Below, in pieces: positions 1-7,535 of a stretch of DNA of 64,000 nucleotides (position 1 is its first letter; every line of letters begins with the position of its first letter). The notes under the pieces are model-generated. The model saw nothing but the letters and a program-made list of their open reading frames with translations, was not told the origin of the DNA and ran no database searches. Source of the stretch: Niastella sp. (GTDB taxonomy: Bacteria; Bacteroidota; Bacteroidia; Chitinophagales; Chitinophagaceae); the NCBI GenBank assembly GCA_017744515.1, contig JAGIBF010000029.1:1-64000 (forward strand). Direction: 5' to 3'. A program made the translations under genes and the position numbers.

Positions 1-21
1 GCTAAATAGTCATACCCCTTC

Positions 22-585
22 ATGTTAAACAAGCTCCGCATCATTATCCTTTTCTTCCTCGCTTGGTTCTTCCTACATACATTATGGGTAGTAAAAGACG
101 GCTTGCACGACTTTACCGGCAAAGCAGATGTAGCCATTGTACTGGGCAATACTGTTTTTGCAGATGGCAGCCTGTCACCCTGGCTCAGGGGCAGGGTAGA
201 TGCAGCCCTGCAGTTGTACCGCAATAAGCAGGTAAAGAAAATATTTGTAAGCGGCGGCATCGGTACATCCGATTACCCGGAAGGAGATGGAATGCGTAAC
301 TATTTGATAGCACAAGGCGTACCCGATGAGGATATCATTGTAGACAATGCAGGCGACAACAGCTACCTGACAGCTAAGAACTTTCTTACACTAAACACGA
401 CAACACATTATCAGTCGGCCGTAGTAGTAACCAGTTATTACCACGTAACCCGCTCTAAATACATTGTTAAAAAATTAGGATTTCCGGCAGTAGCCGGCGA
501 CCATTCGAAGTTTACAGCCATTAATGACTGGTATGGCCTGACCAGAGAATTCCCTGCCTTCTATAAATATTGGCTGAGGTATTGA
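22..585 (+). CDS. YdcF/SanA-like DUF218 membrane-anchored protein
   Basis: 187 aa, one N-terminal membrane segment at about residues 5-23, then a Rossmann-like DUF218 domain. The family signatures are visible: AIVLGN near residue 38, a FVSGG segment near 75, and a conserved D-NAGDNSY stretch near 108-115. Homologues (ElyC, SanA, YdcF) are linked to envelope integrity or undecaprenyl-phosphate metabolism, but the biochemical reaction is not established for most members. The start ATG is the first possible one in the window, so an upstream partner gene may lie outside it. It converges with the small gene at 603-893. The family call is firm; the function is only a family-level inference. Confidence 0.85.
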   Translation: MLNKLRIIILFFLAWFFLHTLWVVKDGLHDFTGKADVAIVLGNTVFADGSLSPWLRGRVDAALQLYRNKQVKKIFVSGGIGTSDYPEGDGMRNYLIAQGVPDEDIIVDNAGDNSYLTAKNFLTLNTTTHYQSAVVVTSYYHVTRSKYIVKKLGFPAVAGDHSKFTAINDWYGLTREFPAFYKYWLRY

Positions 586-602
586 TGATGCGTGGAGAAT
601 AA

Positions 603-893
603 TTAGTTCAGTTGAACCGCCGGCAGCCTGTAATGCTGGCCGTCATAGATAAACAATTCATCTATCTCGTAGCTCCAGTACTTGTGAATAGGAGACTTAA
701 CAAGATAATCCTCAATCTCATGCTTGTCTTTGGCTGTGAAAGTGATCCAAACGCGTTGGGTTTCCATCGACACCACATACTGATCTATGACCCCCTTTTC
801 TATAAGTGTATCGATGTATACACGGTGGGAGGGGACCAGGGACATGAACTCATCATCCATTTCAAATTGTATCGTAACCTGGAATTTCTTCAT
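603..893 (-). CDS. Small conserved protein, possibly YciI/muconolactone-isomerase-like fold
   Basis: 96 aa with alternating strands and helices and no signal peptide. The opening KKFQVTIQFEMDDEFMSLVP followed by a central VWITF strand suggests a compact ferredoxin-like alpha/beta barrel fold as in small YciI-type proteins; no catalytic residues can be named. It begins 37 bp after the stop of mtaB on the same strand, so it is probably co-transcribed with it. An ORF on the opposite strand covering the same bases looks like a shadow with no family features. I do not recognise a specific function. Confidence 0.7.
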   Translation of the reverse strand: MKKFQVTIQFEMDDEFMSLVPSHRVYIDTLIEKGVIDQYVVSMETQRVWITFTAKDKHEIEDYLVKSPIHKYWSYEIDELFIYDGQHYRLPAVQLN

Positions 894-930
894 ACTAATC
901 CATTTCTAACACCTGACTGTTCTTAAATGT

Positions 931-2205
931 TTACAACGTACAGTCTCTTACCTCGTTTGCATAATCGGCCCGGTACGGCATGGTTACTTTGATGTAATTG
1001 TCGGTATACCCTTCCATCATACCATTTCGTTCATGCCTTTCAAATAATACTTTACGGGTTTGACCAGCATGCAGTTGGGTAAAATACTGCATTTTCATAT
1101 AGGACAGGTTACGCAGCGATTTATTTCTTTCATTGCGAATATTGACTGGAACTACGGGCTCAATCTCCAATGCTTTGGTATTGTCCCTTTCAGAATACGT
1201 GAAAACGTGAAGATAAGTTACGTCAAGTCCATGCAAATAATCAAAAGTTTCTTTGAAATGGGCGTTTGACTCGCCGGGAAAGCCCACAATGACGTCGACG
1301 CCTACTGCGCAATGCGGCATTAACGTTTTGATCAGATTCACACGATCAGCATACAACTCCCGCTTGTAGCGCCTTCTCATCAACCCCAGTATCTCATTAC
1401 TACCACTTTGCAGCGGCATATGGAAATGCGGCATAAAACGGTCGCTATTGGCCACAAACTCAATGATCTCATTGGTAAGCAGATTAGGCTCTATAGAGGA
1501 AATACGATAACGCTCGATCCCTTTCACCTTATCCAGTTCCCGGATGAGGTCCATGAAATTCTCCTCGTGCCTTTTGTTACCATCCGGGCCTTTGCCAAAA
1601 TCGCCCAGGTTCACACCCGTTAAGACGATCTCTTTAACACCGGTAGTTGTCAGCTCTTCCACATTGCGCAACACATTATCTATACTGTCACTACGGCTTT
1701 TGCCCCTGGCCATGGGTATAGTACAGAAAGAGCAGTTATAATCGCAGCCATCCTGCACTTTCAGAAATGTGCGCGTTCTGTCGTTGATAGAATAAGAAGC
1801 ATTGAAACCAGTGATCGTCTCGATATCGCAACTACATATTTTGGCAGAATCGCCTTTGGCAAGTTCCCGGATGTGTTGAGCAATGTTGAACTTCTCGGCA
1901 GCCCCCAACACGAGGTCTACGCCGGGTATCTCGGCTATTTCTTTAGGCTTCAGCTGCGCATAGCAGCCGGTGATCACCACCAGGCTTTCAGGCGATTTGC
2001 GCTGGATACGGCGCACCAGGTGCCGGCATTCTTTATCCGCATTATCGGTCACGGAGCAGGTGTTGATCACGTACACATCTGCCTGATCCTCAAAAGAGGT
2101 TTTCTCAAATCCTTCATTCTCGAGTAAACGTGAAAGCGTGGAAGTTTCTGAAAAGTTGAGTTTACAACCCAGCGTATGAAAAGCTACAGTCCTTTTTTCT
2201 GCCAT
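931..2205 (-). CDS. mtaB: tRNA t6A37 methylthiotransferase (MtaB family)
   Basis: 424 aa radical-SAM enzyme that converts t6A to ms2t6A at position 37 of ANN-decoding tRNAs. The N-terminal UPF0004 domain has its three cluster cysteines at C14, C50 and C81. The radical-SAM motif CxxxCxxC is C154-C158-C161 (CDYNCSFC). The remainder forms the TIM barrel with IRISSIEPN-like and MHMPLQSGS-like segments and ends in a TRAM domain that binds tRNA. Start: an in-frame ATG exists at 2226, but a TATCTTTG -7 element lies at 2213-2220, inside that longer frame, so the ATG at 2205 (MAEKRT) is chosen. That leaves almost no 5' leader. The gene is probably co-transcribed with the 96-aa gene downstream. Confidence 0.93.
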   Translation of the reverse strand: MAEKRTVAFHTLGCKLNFSETSTLSRLLENEGFEKTSFEDQADVYVINTCSVTDNADKECRHLVRRIQRKSPESLVVITGCYAQLKPKEIAEIPGVDLVLGAAEKFNIAQHIRELAKGDSAKICSCDIETITGFNASYSINDRTRTFLKVQDGCDYNCSFCTIPMARGKSRSDSIDNVLRNVEELTTTGVKEIVLTGVNLGDFGKGPDGNKRHEENFMDLIRELDKVKGIERYRISSIEPNLLTNEIIEFVANSDRFMPHFHMPLQSGSNEILGLMRRRYKRELYADRVNLIKTLMPHCAVGVDVIVGFPGESNAHFKETFDYLHGLDVTYLHVFTYSERDNTKALEIEPVVPVNIRNERNKSLRNLSYMKMQYFTQLHAGQTRKVLFERHERNGMMEGYTDNYIKVTMPYRADYANEVRDCTL

Positions 2206-2212
2206 GACGGGG

Positions 2213-2220
2213 CAAAGATA
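2213..2220 (-). promoter_or_regulatory. -7 promoter element of mtaB (TATCTTTG)
   Basis: Minus-strand TATCTTTG is an exact match to the Bacteroidota -7 consensus TAnnTTTG. Only 7 nt separate it from the ATG at 2205, so the transcript would be nearly leaderless. A heptad repeat arm starts 6 bp further upstream, where the -33 box would lie, and no clear TTTG -33 box is visible. Confidence 0.6.
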
Positions 2221-2226
2221 CTTCAA

Positions 2227-2308
2227 TTTCGGGTTTAGGATTTCGGGTTTAGAATTAGTCAGCCCGCTACAACTGCAAAATCCTAAATACTACATCCCAA
2301 ATCCGGAA
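2227..2308. repeat. Inverted heptad-repeat element E1
   Basis: Left arm 2227-2254 is four 7-bp units starting at 2227, 2234, 2241 and 2248, alternating TTTCGGG and TTTAGGA/TTTAGAA. Right arm 2281-2308 is four 7-bp units of the complementary kind, for example TCCTAAA and TCCCAAA. The reverse complement of the left arm matches the right arm at about 20 of 28 positions, with a 26-bp spacer. It lies between the divergent starts of mtaB and the DUF4258 gene, so it is not a terminator. Confidence 0.75.
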
Positions 2309-2312
2309 TTGC

Positions 2313-2320
2313 TTAATTTG
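2313..2320 (+). promoter_or_regulatory. Candidate -7 element of the DUF4258 gene (TTAATTTG)
   Basis: TTAATTTG differs by one base from TAnnTTTG and ends 5 nt before the ATG at 2326. If real, this transcript would also be leaderless or nearly so, like its divergent neighbour mtaB. The same octamer sits upstream of the genes at 24318 and 51354. Confidence 0.4.
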
Positions 2321-2325
2321 CCGCC

Positions 2326-2829
2326 ATGAAAAAAACGTGGATACCGATCTTCTCAGCCTTGATAACCATTGGCATAGCCCTTACTATCGCACTGAATAAC
2401 AAGCATTCACGCAAAAAACAGGATAAGGAACAACCCCGCCAGGAAGAAGTTAAGACCGATCCCGAACAGGTTGAAGATACCGCCAGTCAACGCCGGAAAC
2501 GGATTACCCATCCCCCCAGCGACAGGCCTGTACGCGATATTGGTTTCGACCGGCGCCATGCAGACGGCAAGCTGATCTTCACCAAACATGCCCGCTGCCG
2601 CATGGCCTGCCGCCATATCGACGAAAGCGAAGTAAAGGACATCCTCGAACACGGTGTGGTCAACGACGGGAAAAGCGAGCCTGCCGCCCGGCCCGATCCC
2701 AAATACGCCCTTGAAGGCCGCACCCGCGACGGTCAGCAGGTACGCATCGTTTTTGCGCCCGCCGACAGAGGGACGGTAGTTATTACCGTTATTGACCTGG
2801 ATACAGACTGGAGCTGCGATTGTAAATAA
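2326..2829 (+). CDS. Membrane-anchored DUF4258 protein
   Basis: 167 aa. Residues 5-23 form a single hydrophobic anchor, followed by a charged, low-complexity linker rich in K, E, Q and R (about 27-75). A C-terminal DUF4258 domain begins at LIFTKHARCRM and continues through DESEVKDILEHG, ALEGRTRDGQQVRIVFAP and VVITVIDLDTDW. DUF4258 resembles the RelE/BrnT-type toxin fold in some members, but here the domain is tethered to the membrane and has no partner antitoxin gene, so a toxin role is not supported. The C-terminus has a cysteine pair (CDC). It is divergent from mtaB across the heptad element. Confidence 0.75.
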   Translation: MKKTWIPIFSALITIGIALTIALNNKHSRKKQDKEQPRQEEVKTDPEQVEDTASQRRKRITHPPSDRPVRDIGFDRRHADGKLIFTKHARCRMACRHIDESEVKDILEHGVVNDGKSEPAARPDPKYALEGRTRDGQQVRIVFAPADRGTVVITVIDLDTDWSCDCK

Positions 2830-2834
2830 AGTAG

Positions 2835-2921
2835 GGAAGTCCGCAAGACGGAAAGTCAGAAAGTAAGAAACTGTATTTTTCTTTCGGACTTCCGGACTTT
2901 ACAGACTTTCGGACTTTCTTC
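2835..2921. repeat. Inverted octad-repeat hairpin O1
   Basis: Left arm 2835-2874 is five 8-bp units of the form GAAAGTCN (for example GAAAGTCA at 2851 and GAAAGTAA at 2859). Right arm 2881-2921 is five units of CTTTCGGA/CTTCCGGA, one of them 9 bp long. The arms are complementary and only about 6 bp apart, so the transcript can fold into a long imperfect hairpin. It sits between two plus-strand genes and could act as a terminator for the DUF4258 gene. Confidence 0.7.
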
Positions 2922-2955
2922 TTATTTTTCCCGATTCAAATCCTGACGCTGCCTC

Positions 2956-3714
2956 ATGAAATGGCTCAAGACCCCGCTTAAATGGCTTTATTGTGTGTAT
3001 GCATACGTGATATTTGTATCGCTCATGATCAGTGTGCTGCCGGCCGTGATCGCAGGTTCCTTTTTTGGGAAAGTGGCAGGCGGCAATTTCATTTACGGGC
3101 TGTGCAACCTCTGGGGAGAGTTATGGTTCTTTTTCATCGGCATCCGCCACAAGAACATATATGAGGCTCCTCACAACAAGAAAGAACAATACATCTTTGT
3201 CGCCAATCATATCTCATACCTCGATGCACCCATCATTGTCACAACGATCAAACAGCCGGTAAGGGTACTCGGCAAGGTGGAAATGTCTAAAATGCCTGTA
3301 TTCGGATATATCTATCGCAATACAGTAGTGACGGTTGATCGCAGCAGCGCCGAAGGCCGCGCCCGCAGTGTGCGTACCCTCAAAGCAGTCATCAAAAAAG
3401 GCATTTCTATCTTCATCTTCCCTGAAGGCACGTTCAACGAAACCCATCAACCGGTAAAAGACTTCTATGATGGCGCTTTCCGCATTGCTATCGAAACGCA
3501 AACACCTATCAAACCGGTGTTATTCCTGGATAGCTATGCACGTATGCATTACAAAAGTGTATTCTCCATCAACCCCGGCCGGTCACGGTCGGTATTCCTG
3601 GCGCCCATTCCTGTAGAAGGCCTCACCAATAAAGACCTTCCTGCCCTGAAACAAAAAGTATTCGACATCATGGAGCAAAAGCTCCGCGAATACAAAGCCG
3701 ATTGGATCGAGTGA
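2956..3714 (+). CDS. plsC: 1-acyl-sn-glycerol-3-phosphate acyltransferase (PlsC family)
   Basis: 252 aa membrane acyltransferase of phospholipid synthesis, adding the second acyl chain to lysophosphatidic acid. The hydrophobic N-terminus (about 8-60) is followed by the catalytic HX4D motif, H85 to D90 in NHISYLD. Block II is around GKVEMSKMP and block III is FPEGT at 155-159, with a KPVLF segment afterwards. Length is typical of the family. Other LPLAT substrates such as ornithine lipids cannot be excluded from sequence alone. It stands alone between two repeat elements, followed by heptad element E2 and priA. Confidence 0.88.
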   Translation: MKWLKTPLKWLYCVYAYVIFVSLMISVLPAVIAGSFFGKVAGGNFIYGLCNLWGELWFFFIGIRHKNIYEAPHNKKEQYIFVANHISYLDAPIIVTTIKQPVRVLGKVEMSKMPVFGYIYRNTVVTVDRSSAEGRARSVRTLKAVIKKGISIFIFPEGTFNETHQPVKDFYDGAFRIAIETQTPIKPVLFLDSYARMHYKSVFSINPGRSRSVFLAPIPVEGLTNKDLPALKQKVFDIMEQKLREYKADWIE

Positions 3715-3720
3715 TCCCGG

Positions 3721-3851
3721 GTTTAAAGTTCCGTGTTTCGGGTGCTTTAGATGCAGCAGACTTTTGTAATATACACTGTACGATATAGCGATCAGTCTCA
3801 CGCTTTTCAAAGCGCGGCAGCAACTCTAAACCCGAAACCCGAAATTAGAAA
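3721..3851. repeat. Inverted heptad-repeat element E2
   Basis: Left arm 3721-3748 is four 7-bp units (for example GTTCCGT at 3728, GTTTCGG at 3735). Right arm 3824-3851 is CTCTAAA, then CCCGAAA twice (3831, 3838), then TTAGAAA. The two arms are inverted relative to each other and enclose 75 bp. The right arm ends 39 bp before the priA start codon. The design is the same as E1. Confidence 0.75.
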
Positions 3852-3890
3852 TCTTCTAAGACGTATATTGCACATTAATCCTTTCAGAAG

Positions 3891-6341
3891 TTGTTTGCAG
3901 AAGTCATTATACCGCTGGCATTACCCAAGAACTATACCTGGGCCGTACCCGTTCACTTACAGGAACAGGTGAAGCCCGGCGTGCGCGTGGAAGTAGGGCT
4001 GAAGCAAACAAAAAGATACGCAGGCGTCGTCAAGCGGCTGCACAATGAAAAACCTGAATTCTTCGAGCCTAAGGACATCCTTAACATACTGGATGTAGAA
4101 CCCATTGTATATCCGGAACAACTGAAGCTGTGGGAATGGATCGCCCGCTACTACATGTGCAGCGAAGGAGAAGTAATGGCGGCAGCCCTGCCTTCACATT
4201 TCAAATTGAGCAGCGAAACACAATTGGTGTTCAATGAAGAGTACGGCGAGAACTTCGAGCAGCTCGACCACGATGAATACATAGTATCCGAAGCCCTGCT
4301 GATAAAGAAAGAATTGAAGCTGGCTGAAGTTCAGCAGATCCTCGACTCCTCCCACGTATACCCCGTTATCAAAAGGCTCATCGACAAGAAGGTCTGTTTT
4401 GTTTGGGAAGCCCTCAAAGAAACGTACACACCGCGCAAAGAGACCTTCGTGCTGCTAAACCCGGTGTATGACAATGAAGATGAGCTGGCCAAATTGCTGA
4501 ACGAGGATAAAAAACTCCAGCGGGCCGAGAAGCAAATGGAACTGCTGCTAAGTTACCTCCACCTCAACAAAACAGAAGGCGAAGTATCGAAGGCCAACCT
4601 GCTTAAAAAGAGCGGCGCTTCCGATGCGCAATTGAAGGGACTGGTCGATAAGAACATTTTGTTCCTTGAAAAACGTAATGTAGACCGCCTGATGTACCTG
4701 CCGAGGAACATCAACATCGATTTTACATTGACACCCGCACAGCAAACGGCACTGGAAGGAGTCAATGCGGCATTGGCCGAAAAACCGGTATGCCTGTTGC
4801 ATGGTGTCACCTCCAGCGGTAAAACACAGGTATATGTAAAGCTGATCGAGCAATTCGTACGTCAGGGTAAACAGGTGCTATACCTGCTTCCTGAGATCGC
4901 GCTTACTTCACAGGTCATCCGCCGCCTGCAAAGGCATTTTGGTGGCTACATCGGCATTTATCATAGCAAATTTAGCCAGAATGAAAGGCTGGAGATTTGG
5001 AATAAAGTAAAGACCGGTGAACTGAAGATCGTATTGGGCGCCCGTTCTTCGCTGTTCCTGCCTTTCAGCGACCTGGGTTTGATCGTGGCCGATGAAGAGC
5101 ACGACACTTCATATAAACAACAGGACCCGGCGCCACGTTACCATGCGCGTGACGGCGCCGTTTATTACGCGTCTTTATTCAATGCAAAGGTATTATTGGG
5201 CAGTGCCACGCCTTCCATTGAAAGTTATTTCAATGCCCAAACGCAGAAGTATGGATTGGTGCAACTGAACGAACGTTTTGGCGGGGTGCAGCTGCCCGTT
5301 ATCCATATCATCGATACCAAGAAGATCATGCGTCCCGAAAAGGATAAGATCATGATCACACCCGAACTGCAGTCGGCCATCGAGCAGTCGCTGGAAAGAA
5401 ACAAGCAGGTGATCCTTTTCCAGAACCGCCGCGGCTATTCACCCTACCAGATATGCCAGTCTTGCGGCTGGATTCCACAGTGCAAGCATTGCGATGTGTC
5501 ACTAACGTTCCACAAGAATACCAATAAGCTGCATTGCCATTATTGCGGCACGGTGTATCCACCTGTGTACACCTGCATGGCCTGTGGCAGCGACCGCTTC
5601 CTGCAACGCAACTTTGGAACGGAAAAGATCGAAGAGCAACTGGAAGAGCAGTTTCCCAAATACAGGATCGCACGCATGGACGTGGACAGTGTAAAAGGGA
5701 AAACAGCACACGATAGCCTCATCCAGCAGTTTGAACAGCAAAAGCTGGACATGCTGGTGGGTACACAAATGGTGGTGAAGGGACTGGACTTCGAACATGT
5801 ATCACTCGTTGGCATCCTCGATGCCGACAGCATATTGAGCTTTGCCGACTTCAGGGTCAACGAGCGTGCTTTCCAGCTGATGGAGCAGGTGAGTGGCCGG
5901 GCAGGGCGTAAGGATGAACAGGGTCATGTGTTGGTACAGGTGTCGAATACCAGGCATCCGGTATTGGGTTTTGTGCAGCAGCACGACTACCATTCCTTTT
6001 ATCTCTATGAGATCGAAGGAAGGCGGCAATTTGGTTATCCACCTTTCACGCGCTGTATCCTGATCACCTTCAAGCATCCCATCAAGGATGTGGCCGATGC
6101 AGCTGCCAACAGTATCGCTGCCGGCCTGAAAACGGAGTTTGGCAGTTACCTCGTAGGCCCTGCCGATCCCATTGTAAACCGGGTGCGCAATCAATATCTG
6201 ATGGAATTGCTGATCAAGCTGCCGCGCGAAGCACAGATCATCCAGCGCTGCAAGCAGCAGATTCAGGAACAGATCGCCATCATGCACCAGCATCAACGAT
6301 TCAGAAAAGTAGTAGCGATTGTTGACGTAGATACGATGTAA
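3891..6341 (+). CDS. priA: Primosomal protein N' (PriA replication restart helicase)
   Basis: 816 aa DEXH helicase that reloads the replisome at stalled forks. The N-terminal DNA-binding domain (MFAEVIIPLALPKNYTWAVP) is full length. Walker A is GVTSSGKT near residue 305 and the Walker B DEEH box is near 400. A two-zinc module with eight cysteines arranged in CxxC pairs lies at about 521-566, before the second helicase lobe. The start is TTG at 3891: the in-frame stop TAA is only 15 bp upstream and no ATG lies between, and starting here restores the conserved N-terminus. murB follows 4 bp after the stop, so the two form a transcription unit. Confidence 0.95.
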   Translation: MFAEVIIPLALPKNYTWAVPVHLQEQVKPGVRVEVGLKQTKRYAGVVKRLHNEKPEFFEPKDILNILDVEPIVYPEQLKLWEWIARYYMCSEGEVMAAALPSHFKLSSETQLVFNEEYGENFEQLDHDEYIVSEALLIKKELKLAEVQQILDSSHVYPVIKRLIDKKVCFVWEALKETYTPRKETFVLLNPVYDNEDELAKLLNEDKKLQRAEKQMELLLSYLHLNKTEGEVSKANLLKKSGASDAQLKGLVDKNILFLEKRNVDRLMYLPRNINIDFTLTPAQQTALEGVNAALAEKPVCLLHGVTSSGKTQVYVKLIEQFVRQGKQVLYLLPEIALTSQVIRRLQRHFGGYIGIYHSKFSQNERLEIWNKVKTGELKIVLGARSSLFLPFSDLGLIVADEEHDTSYKQQDPAPRYHARDGAVYYASLFNAKVLLGSATPSIESYFNAQTQKYGLVQLNERFGGVQLPVIHIIDTKKIMRPEKDKIMITPELQSAIEQSLERNKQVILFQNRRGYSPYQICQSCGWIPQCKHCDVSLTFHKNTNKLHCHYCGTVYPPVYTCMACGSDRFLQRNFGTEKIEEQLEEQFPKYRIARMDVDSVKGKTAHDSLIQQFEQQKLDMLVGTQMVVKGLDFEHVSLVGILDADSILSFADFRVNERAFQLMEQVSGRAGRKDEQGHVLVQVSNTRHPVLGFVQQHDYHSFYLYEIEGRRQFGYPPFTRCILITFKHPIKDVADAAANSIAAGLKTEFGSYLVGPADPIVNRVRNQYLMELLIKLPREAQIIQRCKQQIQEQIAIMHQHQRFRKVVAIVDVDTM

Positions 6342-6345
6342 CTAT

Positions 6346-7359
6346 ATGAATATGCTTAACAATGTTTCCCTACGTTCTTATAATACCATGGGCATCGATA
6401 CCAAAGCCCGTGCATTTGCCACATTTAGTGACGCAGATGAGTTATCTGCATTGTTAGCACAACGTGCCACTGCAACGCCCTTACTGGTATTGGGCGGCGG
6501 CAGCAATATCCTCTTCACGAAAGACTATGACGGCCTGGTGCTGAAGAATGAAATGAAAGGCATCAACATTGTTAAGGAAGACGCCAACCATGTATACATT
6601 CAATCCGGGGCAGGGGAGAGCTGGCACGGCTTTGTGCAGCATTGCCTGCAAAGGAACCTCGCCGGTGTAGAGAACCTGTCACTCATTCCGGGCAATGTAG
6701 GCGCCAGCCCCATGCAGAACATTGGCGCTTATGGCGTGGAGATCAAAGATGTGTTCGAAGAACTGGAAGCATACCATATCCACGATAAAAAAATACACAC
6801 ATTCAGCGTCAATGATTGTCAATTTGGCTACCGTGAAAGTGTATTCAAACGGCAATACCGCGATCAGTTCATTATTCTGAATGTTACTTACCGGCTCAAC
6901 AAAACGCCCCGTTTCAATACCAGCTACGGCGCCATCGAGCAGGAACTGCAGCACATGGGCATTCAGGAATTAAGCATACAAGCCGTCTCCCAGGCGGTGA
7001 TCAATATCCGCCGCTCTAAATTGCCTGATCCCAATGAGATCGGCAATGCCGGCAGCTTCTTTAAAAACCCTTCTATTCCTGCCGGTCAATATGCACAGCT
7101 GCAACAGTCCTTTCCGGGCATTGTTGGTTACACCAATGCAGATGGCAGCGTAAAACTGGCCGCAGGCTGGCTCATCGAACAGTGTGGCTGGAAAGGTGTA
7201 CGCAGAGGCGATGCCGGCTGTCATGCACGCCAGGCGCTTGTATTAGTGAATTACGGGCACGCCACGGGAAAAGAAATCTACGATCTCAGTGAAGATATTC
7301 TCCAAAGTGTAAAAGCAAAGTTTGGCGTAGAGCTGGAAAGAGAAGTGAATATCGTCTGA
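6346..7359 (+). CDS. murB: UDP-N-acetylmuramate dehydrogenase (type I MurB)
   Basis: 337 aa FAD enzyme reducing UDP-GlcNAc-enolpyruvate to UDP-MurNAc in peptidoglycan synthesis, cytoplasmic. FAD-binding features are LGGGSNILF near residues 48-56 and the SLIPGNVGASPMQNIGAYG block near 107-127. The GYRESVFK segment marks the E. coli-like type I form. GNAGSFFKNP near 238-247 carries the catalytic serine, and the FAD-independent C-terminal domain ends in the usual acidic segment. The ATG at 6346 and a second ATG at 6352 are both possible starts. It is co-transcribed with priA and followed by the strong terminator at 7441. Confidence 0.95.
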   Translation: MNMLNNVSLRSYNTMGIDTKARAFATFSDADELSALLAQRATATPLLVLGGGSNILFTKDYDGLVLKNEMKGINIVKEDANHVYIQSGAGESWHGFVQHCLQRNLAGVENLSLIPGNVGASPMQNIGAYGVEIKDVFEELEAYHIHDKKIHTFSVNDCQFGYRESVFKRQYRDQFIILNVTYRLNKTPRFNTSYGAIEQELQHMGIQELSIQAVSQAVINIRRSKLPDPNEIGNAGSFFKNPSIPAGQYAQLQQSFPGIVGYTNADGSVKLAAGWLIEQCGWKGVRRGDAGCHARQALVLVNYGHATGKEIYDLSEDILQSVKAKFGVELEREVNIV

Positions 7360-7440
7360 ACCATAGTCTGAACTATGATTTTATTGAATTTTTAGGATTG
7401 ACAGGAGATAGTACTCCATGCTACCCGCAGATTATAATTA

Positions 7441-7469
7441 AAACAGGCAGCCTTATGAGCTGCCTGTTT
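7441..7469. terminator. Rho-independent terminator of priA-murB
   Basis: A perfect 11-bp stem (AAACAGGCAGC with its complement) with a 7-nt loop, followed by a T-rich run. The A-rich left flank means it may also serve the minus-strand moxR operon ending at 7536. A smaller perfect hairpin (CATAGT, loop CTGA, ACTATG) lies at 7362-7377 directly after murB. Confidence 0.85.
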
Positions 7470-7535
7470 TGCTTTTTATTGCCAACGATATTGTTTCCTC
7501 CTAATCCATTAAACCCAACAAATCGTGGTTCAGAA

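Noticed and set aside
612..926. 104-aa plus-strand ORF overlapping the small gene after mtaB
   Set aside because: It is the antisense of the 96-aa gene, which has better composition and operon context; no family features.
2326..2829. Toxin-antitoxin module
   Set aside because: DUF4258 is distantly toxin-like, but the protein is membrane-anchored and no antitoxin gene is adjacent.
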